A stretch of DNA of 64,000 bases from Symmetrospora coprosmae (taxonomy: Eukaryota > Basidiomycota > Cystobasidiomycetes > Symmetrosporaceae). This document shows positions 1 to 12,747 of this stretch, in pieces. Under the pieces are notes generated by a model that saw only the letters and a list, made by a program, of their open reading frames with translations, made no database searches and was not told where the DNA came from. Each line of letters opens with the position of its first letter. The stretch's first letter is position 1. The position numbers and the translations under genes were made by a program. The stretch covers positions 620,001 to 684,000 of the forward strand of contig VUYT01000003.1 of the NCBI GenBank assembly GCA_008802785.1, read 5' to 3'.

Positions 1-524
1 ACTGTATTCAGTAGGCGAGGCCATGTCCGCTCCTTGTCCCGCATCGAGGGACGTGTCGAGGTCAGACCTGCTCGCAGAACAGGGTAGGAAGGTCGCGCCA
101 GCAAGCGCCCAGATCCGGGAAGCCACGTTCAAGTTGATGTCGCTCTCATGCCAGCGCCTTCGTTGCCTCTGCTGTTCTGCACCTGCTGGCTGAGCGAAGG
201 AGAGAGGACTTCCGTCGCGCTGCTCTCGCCCTCTCCAAGCTGAGCTGGCCCTCGTGCAATTTTCCCCCAGAAGGCGATCGAAGCCGGACCTCGACGACCT
301 CGAGGACAGCGTCGACAGCATTGCCCTCCTGCCCCCCAGCTAAACGTACTTACGCATTAGCGACCCTTTGGTGAGTGAGAAGCAGTGCATGCATGCAGAG
401 ATGCTGCAGGATGCTCTGTCGCGATCCCGTTGCTGCTCGACACCCGTGGGCTGACTCTGTCCTGCACCCGCTCTGTTCCACTGCCACCCTCGCAGTCACC
501 GCTGTCTCATCTACAAATCACAAA
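1..524. other. Upstream region of RPS20, no gene recognised
   Basis: No frame here shows a recognisable protein. Pyrimidine-rich stretches (about 215-240 and 440-520) and the position directly before the RPS20 start make it most likely promoter and 5' leader of that gene. The first 200 bases could also belong to the end of a neighbour lying outside the window. Confidence 0.4.
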
Positions 525-1118
525 ATGAGGTGCGCAGGCAGCGAGCGTACGGCATAGTTTGTAGGTTGATCTCTGCTGATCATGCTCTCTCCTCTCGCCC
601 TCCCAGTTACGTCGCAAAGGAAGACAAGGAGGGAGTCGAGGCCGGATTCTCGGCAAAGACGCACAAGATCCGCATCACGCTCACCTCGAGCAAGGTCAAG
701 GCCCTCGAGAAGGTGTCGAACGACCTCGTCAACAGGGCAAAGGACAAGGACCTCCGCGTCAAGGGCCCCGTCCGTCTCCCCACCAAGGTCCTCACCCACA
801 CCACCAGGAAGACGGTGAGTCCGGGTGTACCATAGCGATGAGGGTTGAAGCATGCCAGAACCGTAGCTGATCTTTGGTGTTGCGTGCTCCTCACAGCCCT
901 GTGGTGAGGGTTCCAAGACCTGGGACCGATACGAGATGAGGATCCACAAGCGCCTCATTGACCTGACCTCGCCTTCCGAGATCGTCAAGCAGATCGTGCG
1001 TGGCCTCCCTTCAGCCCGCGAGCGGATCCACTCCCATACTGACATCCTCTCGACATCACAGACCTCCATGTCCATCGAGCCTGGAGTGGATGTCGAGGTC
1101 ACCCTCTCCGAGAACTAA
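525..1118 (+). CDS. RPS20: 40S ribosomal protein S20 (uS10)
   Basis: Structural protein of the small ribosomal subunit head. Four coding exons join to 122 residues: 525-529, 607-814, 897-995 and 1062-1118. The first coding exon is only ATGAG; joined to the next it gives [11 protein letters not shown]. Diagnostic uS10 segments are [43 protein letters not shown] and the C-terminal [16 protein letters not shown], all in the family order, and the length matches yeast and animal S20. All three introns have GT-AG ends (530-606, 815-896, 996-1061). An intron directly after the start codon is common in fungal ribosomal protein genes and may carry regulatory signals, but none is visible here. Very secure call. 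Confidence 0.97.
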
Positions 1119-1490
1119 GCTCTCTCCAGGCAGAGGTGTGCGGGCGCTACGGGTGGACTCGCCATTTCGGACTGGAGAGAGCGGCTCGAGGTGATGCAGG
1201 ATGAAATGGAGGATGTACAGGGACGGTAGCTGTCATGGCGCATCGTCGCATCTCCTGTGCTGTCGCGAGACGGGTGACTAGCCGTGCAGCAATGAAAAGC
1301 CGACCTTTCCTCCACTTTTCGTGTCCCGTTTCGCTGCTTTGCTTTGCACTATCGCACATTGCCCTGCTCTCCCTATCGCGATATGCAGTTCTTTCGCTCC
1401 TTGCCGGCCGTCCGTACGCGCTATTCAAGCTCTCCGAGAGCTTGTCGCGCTTTTTGGAGGTTGAGCTCCGCACGACATCAATCCGCCATC
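1119..1490. other. Spacer after RPS20
   Basis: Presumed 3' untranslated region of RPS20 and flank of the copia-like fossil that follows. I see no gene and no clear terminal repeat of the element. Confidence 0.4.
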
Positions 1491-2255
1491 ATGGAGCACC
1501 TCAGCGTCTTCCGCGGCGTGCAGAAGCTCGAGGGCGCGTCCAACTACAAGCAGTGGTCCTTCGAAGTCCGCACCTACATGAAGGCCTTGCGGGTCTGGTC
1601 CGCCGTCGATCCTACTCGGGCATAAAAATCCGGCGACGAGGACGCGCCCGAACAGATGATCCCTCAGCAGGACGGGCAGCCGCCCAGTACAGACACCTCC
1701 GCTCCCTCGCTCTCATCTTCATCCTCACCTGCTCGTACACCATCTGCACATCCACCATCGCCCGTTGATCTGCACACCCTCGCCTACATCGTCGCCTGCG
1801 TGTCCCCTTCCCACTTCATCTACATCGAACTGGCACAAACCGGACGTCAGGCATGGCGCATACTGCGGGACCTCTACGCGCCAGTCGACAGCATCGCCAT
1901 GGGCTTGCGAAGAAGACAGTTCTGGAGGATGACCCAGGAGCCTGGGGAGAGCTTGGCGCACTGGGGTGCCCGCTTCAGGACCGCAGCGGCAGAGGAGCCC
2001 CACGGCGCCAGCGAAGGAGAGCTTGTCTATCTCCTCCTCGAGGGCATGCATGGGCACGACGAGCTGGCGGCCAGACTCATTCCCTTGCTGAAGGACACCG
2101 AAGGGTCGACTGGCAAGACGACATCCCTCGAGCGCACGGTGGAGATCCTCGTCATGAACGAGCAGAGGGAAATGGGCGGAAAGCAGGTCTACGCTTGTAG
2201 TCCAGCGGGCGGCAGTCATAGCGGAGGTCGACAGGGAAAAGCCAGGCGGAGATGA
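1491..2255 (+). mobile_element. Broken Ty1/copia-type Gag fossil
   Basis: The region encodes a copia Gag-like (UBN2/DUF4219 type) domain. It begins with the typical motif FRGVQKLEGASNYKQWSFEV and continues with a helical block containing GRQAWRILRDLY and a run ending near ILVMNEQREM. A Ser/Pro-rich stretch lies between the two halves. I see no protease, integrase, reverse transcriptase or RNase H sequence and no convincing long terminal repeats, so only the Gag end survives. It is broken, with at least one interruption of the frame. Age cannot be given without other copies; the domain is still easy to recognise, which argues against a very ancient insertion. Confidence 0.7.
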
Positions 2256-2546
2256 TGGGTATCAGTAGCCTCAAGGTCTGGAGCACTTACAAGCGACTTG
2301 CCATAGAAGTCGACAAGGAGGATATGCTGCAATACAAGAACCGCACATTCCCGACCGAAAGGCTGTAGTACCCCGAGAAGTCGTTGTTCGAGCGCAAATT
2401 CCCATGTCATTCGTACTTTCCATCTGATGAAGAAGGAGCATCTGTATAGGAACGAAATAATCCCATCTAATGTTGCTACAGATAATAGGGTATCAAGAAT
2501 AGCTCAACAAGCAAGAACACAAAGCAGCACGAACCGAGGTCCGCCA

Positions 2547-4830
2547 TCAGATACCCGCTGGCGGCGCGCGCTCGCCGTCGAAGAAGCGCTTTACAGCAAC
2601 GCCCAACCGCTTCGCCGCCAGGTCGAGCTGCTCGTAGTTGCCGGCATAGCAGACGCGCAGGAAGCACGCGCTGTCGGAAAGGAGCGCCTCATCCTCTGCG
2701 AGCGCGGCCTGCGCTTTCGCATCTGCGACTTTGGCAAAGTCGAGCGAGAAGGCCGGATAGGCGGCGAACATGGCGGACTGGAGGACGAGGACTTTTTCGT
2801 CAATGGCGAGGTCAAACAGCCGCGACATGAGCTCGGCAGTGTTCGTCTTTGGCCCGCTGGCGTTGCCGCTCGTCTGGCGAAGGTCGCTATCGAAATCGGG
2901 GTGCTTCTCCAGGTTGCATTCGATCCACAGGAACCTGTGCAGAAAGTGTCAGGCTACGCACGGATGGATGCGGGCCATGAGAAAGCCAACTCACATGCCA
3001 CTGGCCGCCACCGGCTTGCAGCGCACATGCTCCTTGCTGCACGCCGCGTCGATATTGTTGACGAGGCGGTCTCGTTTAGCCTGGTACTGCTTCCGGATAT
3101 CGCAGATCCAGCGCGCGAATCCGGACAGCCCCCAAGACTGGTTGGTAAGGTTTGTATGGGGCTCTGACAGGAGCTGAGCAAAGAAGGCCTGCGTGACGCC
3201 ATTGACCTCCTGCGAGTCCGTCTCTGCGATGCGCTGGATGCGCTCAATGAATGCCGGCGAGCCCGTGAGCCACCCGAGCCGCATGCCGGGCGCGAAGCAT
3301 TTGCTGAACGAGTCGAGGCGGAGCACGCGGCCATCCACGTCGAGGCTCAGGTAGGTCGTCGGGAGACTCGCGGCGAAGCTGTCGAGGTCGCGCACGTCCG
3401 AGAGGAGGACGCAGCCGGGCTCGACGGGCGTCGAGGGGAGGTTGTCGCTTGCGGGGCCGACGTAGGGCTCCATTGTCAGCCAGTAGTAGGGGTCGTCTCT
3501 GGGTGATTATCACTTTCTCGTCAGCAATTGCTAGCTCCCCAGTGCGGCGGTACTAGCTATGGACTCACTCGACGATGATCTGCGAAGAGGCAGGGTCAAA
3601 GATCGACAGTATCAGTTAGACTGGAGCTCCAACGGAGAAAAAGCCTGAAGGTAGACGCACCAGATCGTGCTTCTGAGCGACAGCGTACACCTGCAGAGCG
3701 CGCTGCTTGGTCATGCTCGCTCCGGACGGGTTCTGCCCCGTGGGAACCGTGTACATGACGTGCGGCTTCTTGCCTTTCTTCGCCTCGTCCCAGCTCGACA
3801 GCAGCGCATCGAGCGCCTCTGGCACGACACCAAGCGTGTCGATCTCCATCCCGCGCACACCGGCTCCGAGCGCCTTCGCAGCCGCCATGGGAGGGGCAAA
3901 CTCAAAGTTCTCGACGAGGAGCGTGTCGTGCGGCTCGAGCAGGGCCCGGAAGACCTTGGTCGACGCGTCCGTGTTGCCGCCGGTGGGGATCTGGGCGTAC
4001 TGGTAGGGCGGGTCGTGCAGGAGGTCGCTCAGGCGGCGGAGGGACTCCATAAGAGGTAGGTATCCCATAGGTCGGGCATCTGTGGAGTGAGAGCTGAAGT
4101 TGTCGGTGGCGTTCTGGCAAACGGAGGCGCGGCCTCGGCCCCTCGAGAGCCTACAGGCTACTCACACTGCTGCGCCGCGGCAAGGTCAATGGCACCGTGC
4201 TCTCCGTTCGGGCCGAGGCCCTTGTACAGGCCCATATTTGTCTTGCCTTCCGTGCGCGCGACGTCAGCGCCGTTGCTCTGCTCGACGAACGGCGTTCCGT
4301 CAAAGTTGGGCGGCGTAGGGAGGGTGAAGGATGCTTGCAGGATAGGGCTTCGCAGATATTAGCAGGCCAGAGACCGTCAGCTCGGCTCTATGACGCGTCT
4401 GCAAGGGTGTTATGCGCGTGACCTACAAGGTGGAAGGATGAGGCAGACCGCCGCCGAGCGAGACGTACGGCGCCTCGAGGTACGGGTACATCTTCTGCAG
4501 ACGTCAAATGCATGCTTTACGCGTCAGCGCGACGCTCCGCAGCAGTTTCCTATTGCCCATCCCAGATTTTGCGCCGCCGCCGCCGCTTCTCGAAGGCCAA
4601 GGCCCCGACAGACACGAGACCAGGTCAGGCGGTCCGTCGTGGCCTCGAGGCGCCCTCAATGCGGCACGGGCGCTGATCTATGACAGCTGACACGTGAGGC
4701 CAGGAAGATGTGCGCTCACCTTGAGCATGTTGGCCTGCCTGTTGCGCGTCGCCTCGTTGACGTGGTGCGATAGGTTGGGCATGGCTGCAGGTGCCACTTT
4801 GTTGGGCGGCGAGGGAGGAGCGTTGACCAT
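2547..4830 (-). CDS. ARO8: Aromatic / 2-aminoadipate aminotransferase (class I, PLP)
   Basis: PLP-dependent transaminase of the Aro8/AADAT family, which transfers amino groups between aromatic amino acids or 2-aminoadipate and 2-oxo acids in lysine and aromatic amino-acid metabolism. Transcribed leftward from the ATG at 4830 (protein begins MVNAPPSPPNK) to TGA at 2547-2549, with several short introns. Markers in order: YVSLGGGLPHPSTF (about 4425-4470, the glycine-rich N-terminal motif), TVPTGQNPSGASM (about 3710-3750, substrate-binding loop), and RLDSFSKCFAPGMRLGW (about 3270-3320), where the lysine of SFSK should form the Schiff base with PLP. The C-terminal small domain ends FFDGERAPPAGI. 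Exact substrate (kynurenine, aminoadipate or aromatic amino acids) cannot be told from sequence. Confidence 0.88.
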
Positions 4831-5161
4831 CTTGGTGGGGACGATAGGGAGGGTGGGAGGGGAGGGGAGGGGACTGTCGCTGACCAGTCGACGTAGTTTA
4901 GCAGAGTCGTACGAATGCGCGTTGGATGGGAAAGGAGGAAGCGCAAAAGGGCTGCTTGCCCCGAGCACCCGAGTCACTACTTGATCTTATCGGAGTGGGC
5001 AAAGCACATTTTGCCGTCACGTGGCTGATCGGCACCCTCGGGCTGCCGAGAAGCCTGGTGGTGTCTGGCCATCCATGTCATACGCGCTTTTCGTGCAAGC
5101 CTTCATCGGAACTGCATATGCATCCATCTACCATACACTGTCGTCATCTCATACTCCAAAG
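4831..5161. other. Spacer between aminotransferase start and COPB1 stop
   Basis: Promoter side of the leftward aminotransferase and 3' side of the leftward coatomer gene. G-rich on the + strand near 4850-4880; nothing else recognised. Confidence 0.35.
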
Positions 5162-8100
5162 CTACGCGCCATTCTGCGGCTGGAGCGCCTTCTGCGCCAA
5201 GCTGACCTTGTCGCCGAGCGACAGGGCAATCCCCTGCGTCTTGCTCCGGATCCGGATGTGCCCTTGGAGAACACCGTCCTGCTTCTCGATACTCAGGTTG
5301 GCCAGCGCGTCCTCGCCAAACAGCGAGCGCGCATACATGTTGGCCGACAGGAAGCCGCAGTCGCCCTCGAGCGCACCCTCGGGCGTGAGGCACGACATGT
5401 GCGTCGACGCCATGATGTGCTTGAGGTCTGCGTACCGCCGGATGCCACATTAGCCATGTAAACACCGAGCGTCATCATCGCGGGCCGCACAGCACTCACA
5501 GACTCGCAGATCGTCAATCGTCGTGTTGACATTGACCTTGTTCTCCCACTCAAACTCGGTCCACATGCTGCGGAACTGCGCCTCTGTGCAGAAGGCCGGG
5601 TTGATGTAGTCGAGAATGTCAATGTGCACGTCGTTGAGCACGACATTGTGCGTGTCGCTCGTCGCGGGACCGTCGTAGAAGATGTTGCCGAAGATGACGC
5701 CCGTCTCGGTCGACGAGACCTTGATGGTCGCCTTGATGCTTTGGAATGCATGCGGACCAAGCGTGTACTGCAGCGGCCGCTCCACGAGCTTGAGATCGCC
5801 CAGCGTCGCAAACTCGACAGAGAGGTTCTGCAGCGTCTCGTTGGTCTGGTTGACGATGAGGACGTCTGTATCACAGCACGATCAGAAGCTTCAGCGCAGG
5901 AACTCATGCAACGCTCCTGCTGCTTGTTGCACTCACCCAGGTTGATGTCGAACTGGTGCACGTTGACGTACGCCTCGGCATAGACCGGGTCGGAAAAGCC
6001 CGTGAGCTGCACGACGCGCGACAGCTTGCTCGTCAAGCTCTCGTCCGACTCGAGCGCGCCAGTCGCTTTAGTGAGCGCGGCATCATACTCGTCTGCGTCG
6101 CCTCCATTCTTCTTTGCAAACTGGCGGAACGCAACCATGTCGTCCGCCTGGACGATGGACGCCTTGCTCTCCTTTGCCCGCTGCTCGGCCGCCTTCTTCT
6201 CCTCGTGCGCCACCATCTTCGAGTACGCCGCCTGCGTGTCCTCGAGGAAGATGGAGCGCACCGCCGCTTCGGGCGCAGAGTCATGCTCGAACGACGCGAG
6301 CGATTGCAGGCACGTCGAGATGCGCTCGGCAGAGTCCTCGTCAATGGGTACAGCCACAAACTGCGACTGACCCACGCGGATGATGGACGTCATGATGAGC
6401 ATGGCCTGATACGACATATGCAATCTAGTCAGTGGGTGATGTCCGTCTTCTCGGCACGACACAGGCGGGTCCGGACGCACCTCGGCTCGGAGCGCATTGA
6501 CCGCCTGCGGGTCCTTGCCCTGCCCCGCAAAGCGCAGGACGAGCTTCGTCAGCGTGGCCGCGAGGACAGTGGCCGTGTAAAAGTCTCCTCCAAGGATGAG
6601 CGCCCTCAGAGGCGGCTTCTGGGCGTTCTTGACCGCGTCGAGCTTCTCCTTGGCCGCGGTCGACGAGTACGCCGTCTCTGTCGCATACGTCCCGTCTGCG
6701 AGCACCTTTGTCGTCGACGAGCCTTTCGACCGTGCACCGCCGACCGCGCCGTTCGTGTGGCCAGACGCGGCGGCAGCGGCGGCGGCTTCCTCCTCTGCGG
6801 CGGCATCGGCCTCGGCCTGGTCGAGGAGGCGCTGCTCGGACGCGAGCATGGGAATCTCGCCGAGCACCTTGCGGATCTGTTGCAGCGTCTCCTTCATGTC
6901 TGTGCGCGATATTGGCGTGTGCATGATCAGTCAGAGGTTTCTCCGTACAAAGAAGACGCAGAAGGCGCCTGCCTCACCTTTCGTGCTTGTGCCGTACTCG
7001 CCCACGATCCACAGCGCACCACGGAACACTTTTCCGCTCTTGATGTCTCCGAAAGCAGCGAGGAGGCGCTCGACAATGCTGCTCCTGATGTCTGGGAAGC
7101 GTTCGACGACCTCGCGCACAAACGCAATGACATCCACGGCAGCCGTGTTGTTGCTGTCGCCGAGGAAGTCCATGAGGACATGCACGACATTCGCGGCCAC
7201 CTCGCTGAACTTGATGGCGGTTGCGTGGATGGATTGGATGAGGAGCTGGCGGTACTCGAGGTTCTGCACGAGCACGCACCCCTCAGTCACGCGTACATAT
7301 GGAGAATACGGGCACACACGCTGAGAGAGGGAAGTCACACCTTCTCGTACTGCGTGTCGAGCGTCTTTGTGAGCTCCTTCTTGAGGAACGAGACGAGCTC
7401 CTCGACGTTGCGCCCATTGACGAGGTCCATTGCAATCTTGAGCGCCTTCTTGCGGACGTCCATGTCCGGGGTGCTGAGGACGCGGAGGAGGTCCATGACG
7501 AGGTCGTTGAGGACGTGCTCGTGCTTTGACCGGAGCGTCTCCACCCGGTCGAGGACAATGAGCTTGACATTGTTGTCGGACTCTTTGACGATGAGATCGA
7601 TAAAGGCCGACGCGGCCGCTTTTACTGCTGCGGGGTTCTGCGTGAGGATCGTCAGGGTCGTGGCGGCTTCGTACTTGACGACGTTGGAGGTGCTGTTCAG
7701 GAGCTCAAAGATGGAGCGGATGTACCGGGACTGTCGATGCAAAGGCTCGGACGTCAGTCGCACGGTCGTGCGGTGGGAAGTGCCCAAGAGCAGGCTAGCG
7801 CACCCTGACAGCCCCTTCAGCCTTGACGCCCTCCTTCCTTACGAGCTCGATGACGGCGAGCTGCATGAGCTCGTCGGCCCCCGCGACCTGGTCGTAGACG
7901 TTCTGGACAAAGTACTCGTACGCGCGCTCGGGCGCCGTCTGGATGAGCATAACGAAAGCATTGCGCTTGCAGGTAGCGTCGCTCTCGGCGGCGAGGAAGG
8001 TGTGGATGAGCTCGGGCGCGTCGGGGATGAGGTGCTCGTGCAGCTGGTAGATGCGCAGGATGGCAAACACGGCATTCTTGCGGACGAACGAATGGCGGTG

Positions 8101-8972
8101 CTCCTGTTGTGCGTGCGAGCACAGGCGTCAGATTCGGTTGGACGCAGCTTGTGTGAGGGCTACCAGGCGCGCAAGCGGGGACTCACCAGGCACGCCCGCG
8201 CGGTCGGGACGAGGGGCTCTAGGAGTTCCGGCTCGCGGATCTTCTGCAGGAACCGGAGGGTCGCGCCTCGGATGTACTCGTTCGGGTGTTGCTGCGCGCA
8301 TGGGCAAAAGCGTGATTGGCATTGTCAGCGAGCTTCTCTGGGATGCTGTGAGCCTTGTGTTCGACGCGACACTCACCAGGTCGTTCCGGATGGCGTTGCT
8401 GTGACAGGCCACAACGTAGGGGGCGTCAGCACGTCCAGGAGCGGCATGCCCACCCGACTATGAGGCACAGTACGCACCATACGAGGATCATCTCCTGCTT
8501 GAGCTTGCCATTCTCGTCGAGCTTTGGGCAGATCTCCCAGTAGAAGTGGAGGAGCTTCTTGATGCGCTTGTCCTTTGAAGGGAGGACAAACTGGATGATG
8601 GGCATGAGGAGGGTGGGCTGCGACGGTGCAAAGCATATCCAAGTGTCAGTGTCAGCTGCTGTCTCGAGCGGCGCTGGTCTGCCTTCAGTCCTGCCCTGCC
8701 CTGCCCTGCCCTGGACCCGGACACCCTCTGGCCCGAGCCCAAGCCCAAGCCTGAGCGTCGAGCAGCCTGGATCCACCCACATAAGGACTGCCATTCAGGG
8801 TGGACGTGACGATGTGCCTCAGGAGCTGCAGCTTGACGTCGTCTGTCCCTTTCTCGAGTGCAGCCCGTATATCCTGCGCCGCGAGCTGGTCTGCCCCTTC
8901 GCTGGGCTCTGCAATGTAGGTCCACGCGACCGAGCTGCTGCCCGCCCCGGACGTGATGGGCTGCTGGGACAT
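5162..8972 (-). CDS. SEC26: Coatomer subunit beta (beta-COP)
   Basis: Adaptin-like large subunit of the COPI coat, which drives Golgi-to-ER and intra-Golgi vesicle budding. Read leftward from ATG at 8972 ([12 protein letters not shown]) to TAG at 5162-5164 over about ten exons. The N-terminal two thirds is HEAT-repeat trunk (for example [48 protein letters not shown]). The C-terminal half has the beta-COP platform/appendage ([49 protein letters not shown]). A very small exon near 8380-8402 encodes only SNAIRNDL or thereabouts. An Ala/Glu-rich insert (about 6770-6830) interrupts the trunk-to-appendage linker. Its start lies 457 bp from the oppositely transcribed AP-3 delta gene. Confidence 0.95.
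8691..8713. repeat. CTGCC pentanucleotide repeat
   Basis: About four and a half copies of CTGCC in tandem, inside the first intron of the coatomer beta gene. Simple microsatellite. Confidence 0.9.
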
Positions 8973-9429
8973 ATTGCGTGCGCGGATGGATTGATGACTG
9001 TATCTCTCTGTCCTCCCTTCGCCTGCTACTGCTTTGCTATGGTGTGTGCCTGCTGCTGTCTGCCCGTTGTTCCTGTCCTGTCCTGTCCTGCTGTCGGTTC
9101 CTGGGGAGGCCGCGCTGTGGGCGGAGTGAGAGGGGAGAGCCAGCGGGCGGGGAGGGAGGGAGGGGCCAAGGGGAGAGGACACTACGGTCTCGACAACGCC
9201 ATTCCAGTCGCACCCATCTCGTCACTGCACAGCTGCTCGCATTCAGCACACACAGAAGGAGCTGCAGACTGCAGGGAAGCCTAGCCAGTCCAGTCCTCGT
9301 ACTGTATCGGCTGGTCGGCTGTCGAGGGGCAGCAGCAGCACCCAGCGTGACCGTGACGGAGAGCGTCGACCGCGCACGCGGCCGTTGAGGAGCAGCACAG
9401 AAGGGTCACTCGCACGACTATAGCATGCC
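8973..9429. promoter_or_regulatory. Divergent promoter region of coatomer beta and AP-3 delta
   Basis: The 457 bp between the two start codons must hold both promoters and 5' leaders. I see no clear TATA box. A TCCTG repeat lies at 9071-9090. Shared regulation is an inference from geometry only. Confidence 0.5.
9071..9090. repeat. TCCTG pentanucleotide repeat
   Basis: Four tandem copies of TCCTG in the shared upstream region of the coatomer beta and AP-3 delta genes. Confidence 0.9.
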
Positions 9430-12400
9430 ATGGTCTTCGAACAGACCCTCTCTGGCCTCATTAAGGTGAGCTCGAGCGAGCGACGAAGCAGGACATGTCC
9501 ATCTGAACTGACCCCATGCATGCATGCATGACGTTGACACAGGCCCTGAGAGCCAACAAGCGCGACGAGCAGCGCGTCATTGACAATGCGCTCGCAGAGA
9601 TCCGCGATGAAGTCCGCTCAAAGGACTGGGACGTCAAGGCGGCGGCCGTCCTCAAGCTGACCTACGTGGGCGGCCATGTCATGCCATGCAGTTTCCGACA
9701 ATGTCCGCGTGCTGACGGTCATGCTCACACTCCTCCATCCGACAGCTCGAGATGCTCGGCCATCCGACGCTCATACAGCACTCGTTCCCCGTCATCGAGT
9801 GCATGGCCTCGCCCAAGTTCCACATCAAGCAGATCGGGTACCTCGCTGCGAGCCAGTCGTTCGGCGAGTCGACAGAGGTCATCCTCCTCACCAACAACCT
9901 CATCAAGAAGGACCTGACCGGCTCGTCTTCTTCTCTGGCCGGCCCGTCCTCGTCCGGGCTAGCTGTCCTCCTTCTGGCACTCACATCCCTCCCCGCTTTA
10001 CTCGTCGCCTCGCCCCAGCTCGCATCCGACCTGCTCCCCGAGCTCCTCAAGATCCTGACACACTCGCGCCCGCACGTCAGGCGGATAGCGACGCTCGTCA
10101 TTGGCAAGATATGGGCATCGCAGCACTCGCTGCCGCTCGAGTTCGGACACGTAGAGAAGCTCCGCAGCGGACTCAACGATGACGACGCGACCGTCGTGTC
10201 GGCCACCGTCAACGTCATGCTCGAGCTCGCACGGACAAGGGAAGAGTCGCTCCAGAGCCTCCTTACCCTCGCGCCGGAGTTGTTTGACCTGCTCACAAAC
10301 AGCACAAACAACTGGATGCTCATCAAGGTCGTCAAGCTGGTGTGTGCAGCTCTGTGTCCTTGAGAGCCTTCTACACACGCTGATCCACATGCTTGGTGTT
10401 GGCAGTTCGCCATCTTGACGCCCGTCGAGCCCCGTCTCGTGCGCAAGCTCCTCCCGCCGCTCTCCAACCTCATCAGCACCACCCCGGCCTTCTCGCTGCT
10501 GTACGAGTGCATCCAGACGGTGCTCGTGGGCGGGATGCTCTCGTCGCCCACGTCGAGCGACAGCACCTCGCTCGCGTCCGTGTGCATCGAAAAGCTGTCG
10601 GCCTTCCTGTCGGACGCGGACCAGAACCTGCGCTACATTGCACTGAAAGGTCTCTCGGCGCTGCTGGGCACGCCGCACGCGGTGCTGCTCGCAGGGCACT
10701 ACGACGAGATCCTCGCGTGCATCGACGAGGACGACCTCACCATCCGCCTGAAGGCGCTCGAGCTCGTTGAAAAGCTCACGGACCGCAGGAGCTGCAAGGA
10801 AGTCGTCGGTCGCCTCTTGTTCCAGGTCGCGCCCTCCGCTGCGCCCGGCGCGGATCGGCGGCAGACGACCGAGCCGACTCTTTCGGCGACTGGCGGGACT
10901 CGCAAGTCAGCCGCTGCGAGTCTGCGCGCCGTCGCGTCCAACTATGACGCCTCGAGTCCTTCGGGGGTCGCTACGGATCCAGACACGCCAACCGGCGCCG
11001 CATCGCCCACGTCCACCCAGGCGCTCGCTGGGTACAGGCACCGCTTGCTCCTCCTCACTCTCCGGCTTACAAGCCGCGCATCAGACGACGGCTCGCACCT
11101 CTACGTCAACGTGACGAACTTCGAATGGTACATTGACACCCTCGTCACAGTGGCGTACCTCTCTCTCGCCTTTTCGGTGCCCGGATCTGCGTCTGGCACT
11201 TCGTTGGCGGTCGGCAGCATAGGGCACAGAGTCGCAGAGGCGCTCTTGGACGTCGCTGCGCGCGCGCCCGCCGTCCGGGAGAACACAGTCAAGCGAATGA
11301 AGCGCCTCCTTGCGGACTATGAGGGTTTTGCGGACCGGCAGCAGGGGCAGGGAAGGAATGCAGAGCCGGTCGTGCAGGCTGCGGCGTTCATCGTGTCCGA
11401 GTATGGGGGCGCGAGCGAGGCCGAAGATGCTCTGGATCTCATCCTGCATCGCCTCCGGCTGCAGGGTGGGAACGTGAACGGCACTGCAACGCTGCTGCTC
11501 GCGGTCACGAAGCTGCTTGCGAGATGGACGCTGGCACAGAGCGAAGGGTGGGAGGAGGGTCGTTTGGCGCATGTGCGGAGCTATTTGTCGGATATTGCAG
11601 CGCGCTTGGAAGGTCTCAACGGAGAGGTGAGCCAACACGGTACTACATTCTCTCCTGTCGACATGCTGACGATTATCTACGCAGGCCCAGCAGCGTTCGC
11701 AGCTTGTGCGCTTGGTCCTGAGCGGGTTGGACGGCCCTAGACTGGCTGCAGAGCCTTCTCAAGAGAGTGCAGAACCCGCGCTCATCTCCGAGCCTGAGCA
11801 AACAGAGCAGCAGTCCGCCGCGCAGGAGGACGATCCAGAACACAATCCGTTCGCGGGGCCGTCTAGCCGCGCGCTCCCGCCTGCAACGACGATTGCACGA
11901 GACGGCCGATCATTGCCAGAAGGCCAGAGAGGCGCCCCTGCGTCACTCACCCTCCTCGATCGCCTCTTCTTTGCGTACGAGCTGCGTGCGCTTGCCCAGG
12001 GCGCACAGGACCTCGTTGCGCCGCCGGATGGGCTGGATCTGGACGCATGGGTCGGGCCGAACTTGAGCGACCCTGCGCTGCTCGAAGATAGCGAGGACGA
12101 CCGTGCGTCCACTCGCGGGCCGAGCGGTCAGAAGCTGGAGGTCGACGATTACGGTCGGCCGAAGGTTACCCGACCCTCTGCGGCGGAAGAGAAAGCGCGG
12201 CTTGCTGCTGTGGAGAATGGGCAGAAAGCGTCAAAGAAGGGTAAGAAGGGCAAGCGGCGAGAAGGGGCGCCTGGAGAGGACGATCAGGACGACGTCGACT
12301 CTATCCCCATTGTCAAGCTGGATCTCGAGGGCACCGGCAGCGGCAGCGGCTCTGCTTCACCGTTACCGACTGGCAAGGCCAAGACGAAGAAGTCGCAAAG

Positions 12401-12716
12401 TAGCACTGGGGCGGTGCCGACGATAGCACGGACGCGGCCGAGGTCCCCGTCGCCGCCGCCGCTGATCCTATCTGCAGGAGGGGAGGCGCCCGTCTCGCGG
12501 TCCAAGGCAGCGAGCCCCGCTCCGCTATCACCTGCGCCTAGATCCGATGGCATTTCGAAGAGCAACGGCAAAGGGCGGGCAGTAGGAGAGAATGCTCCAG
12601 GCGCAGAGATTGCGGCTGCGACTGCGACTGCGCCAGTCAAGGTGGTCAAAGTCAAGAAGAAGAGCAAGAGTAAAGGCAAGGAGGCGGATATCGAGGCGCT
12701 CGATGGCGCCGCGGTC

Positions 12717-12747
<31 letters not shown>

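Noticed and set aside
5956-8463. A very long open frame (835 codons) on the + strand
   Set aside because: It lies opposite the coatomer beta exons and runs through that gene's introns. Its sequence is Arg/Leu-rich and repetitive, as expected from the reverse strand of GC-rich coding DNA, and has no known domain.
9679-10699. Open frames of 230-300 codons on the minus strand
   Set aside because: Mirror images of AP-3 delta exons with no recognisable motif.
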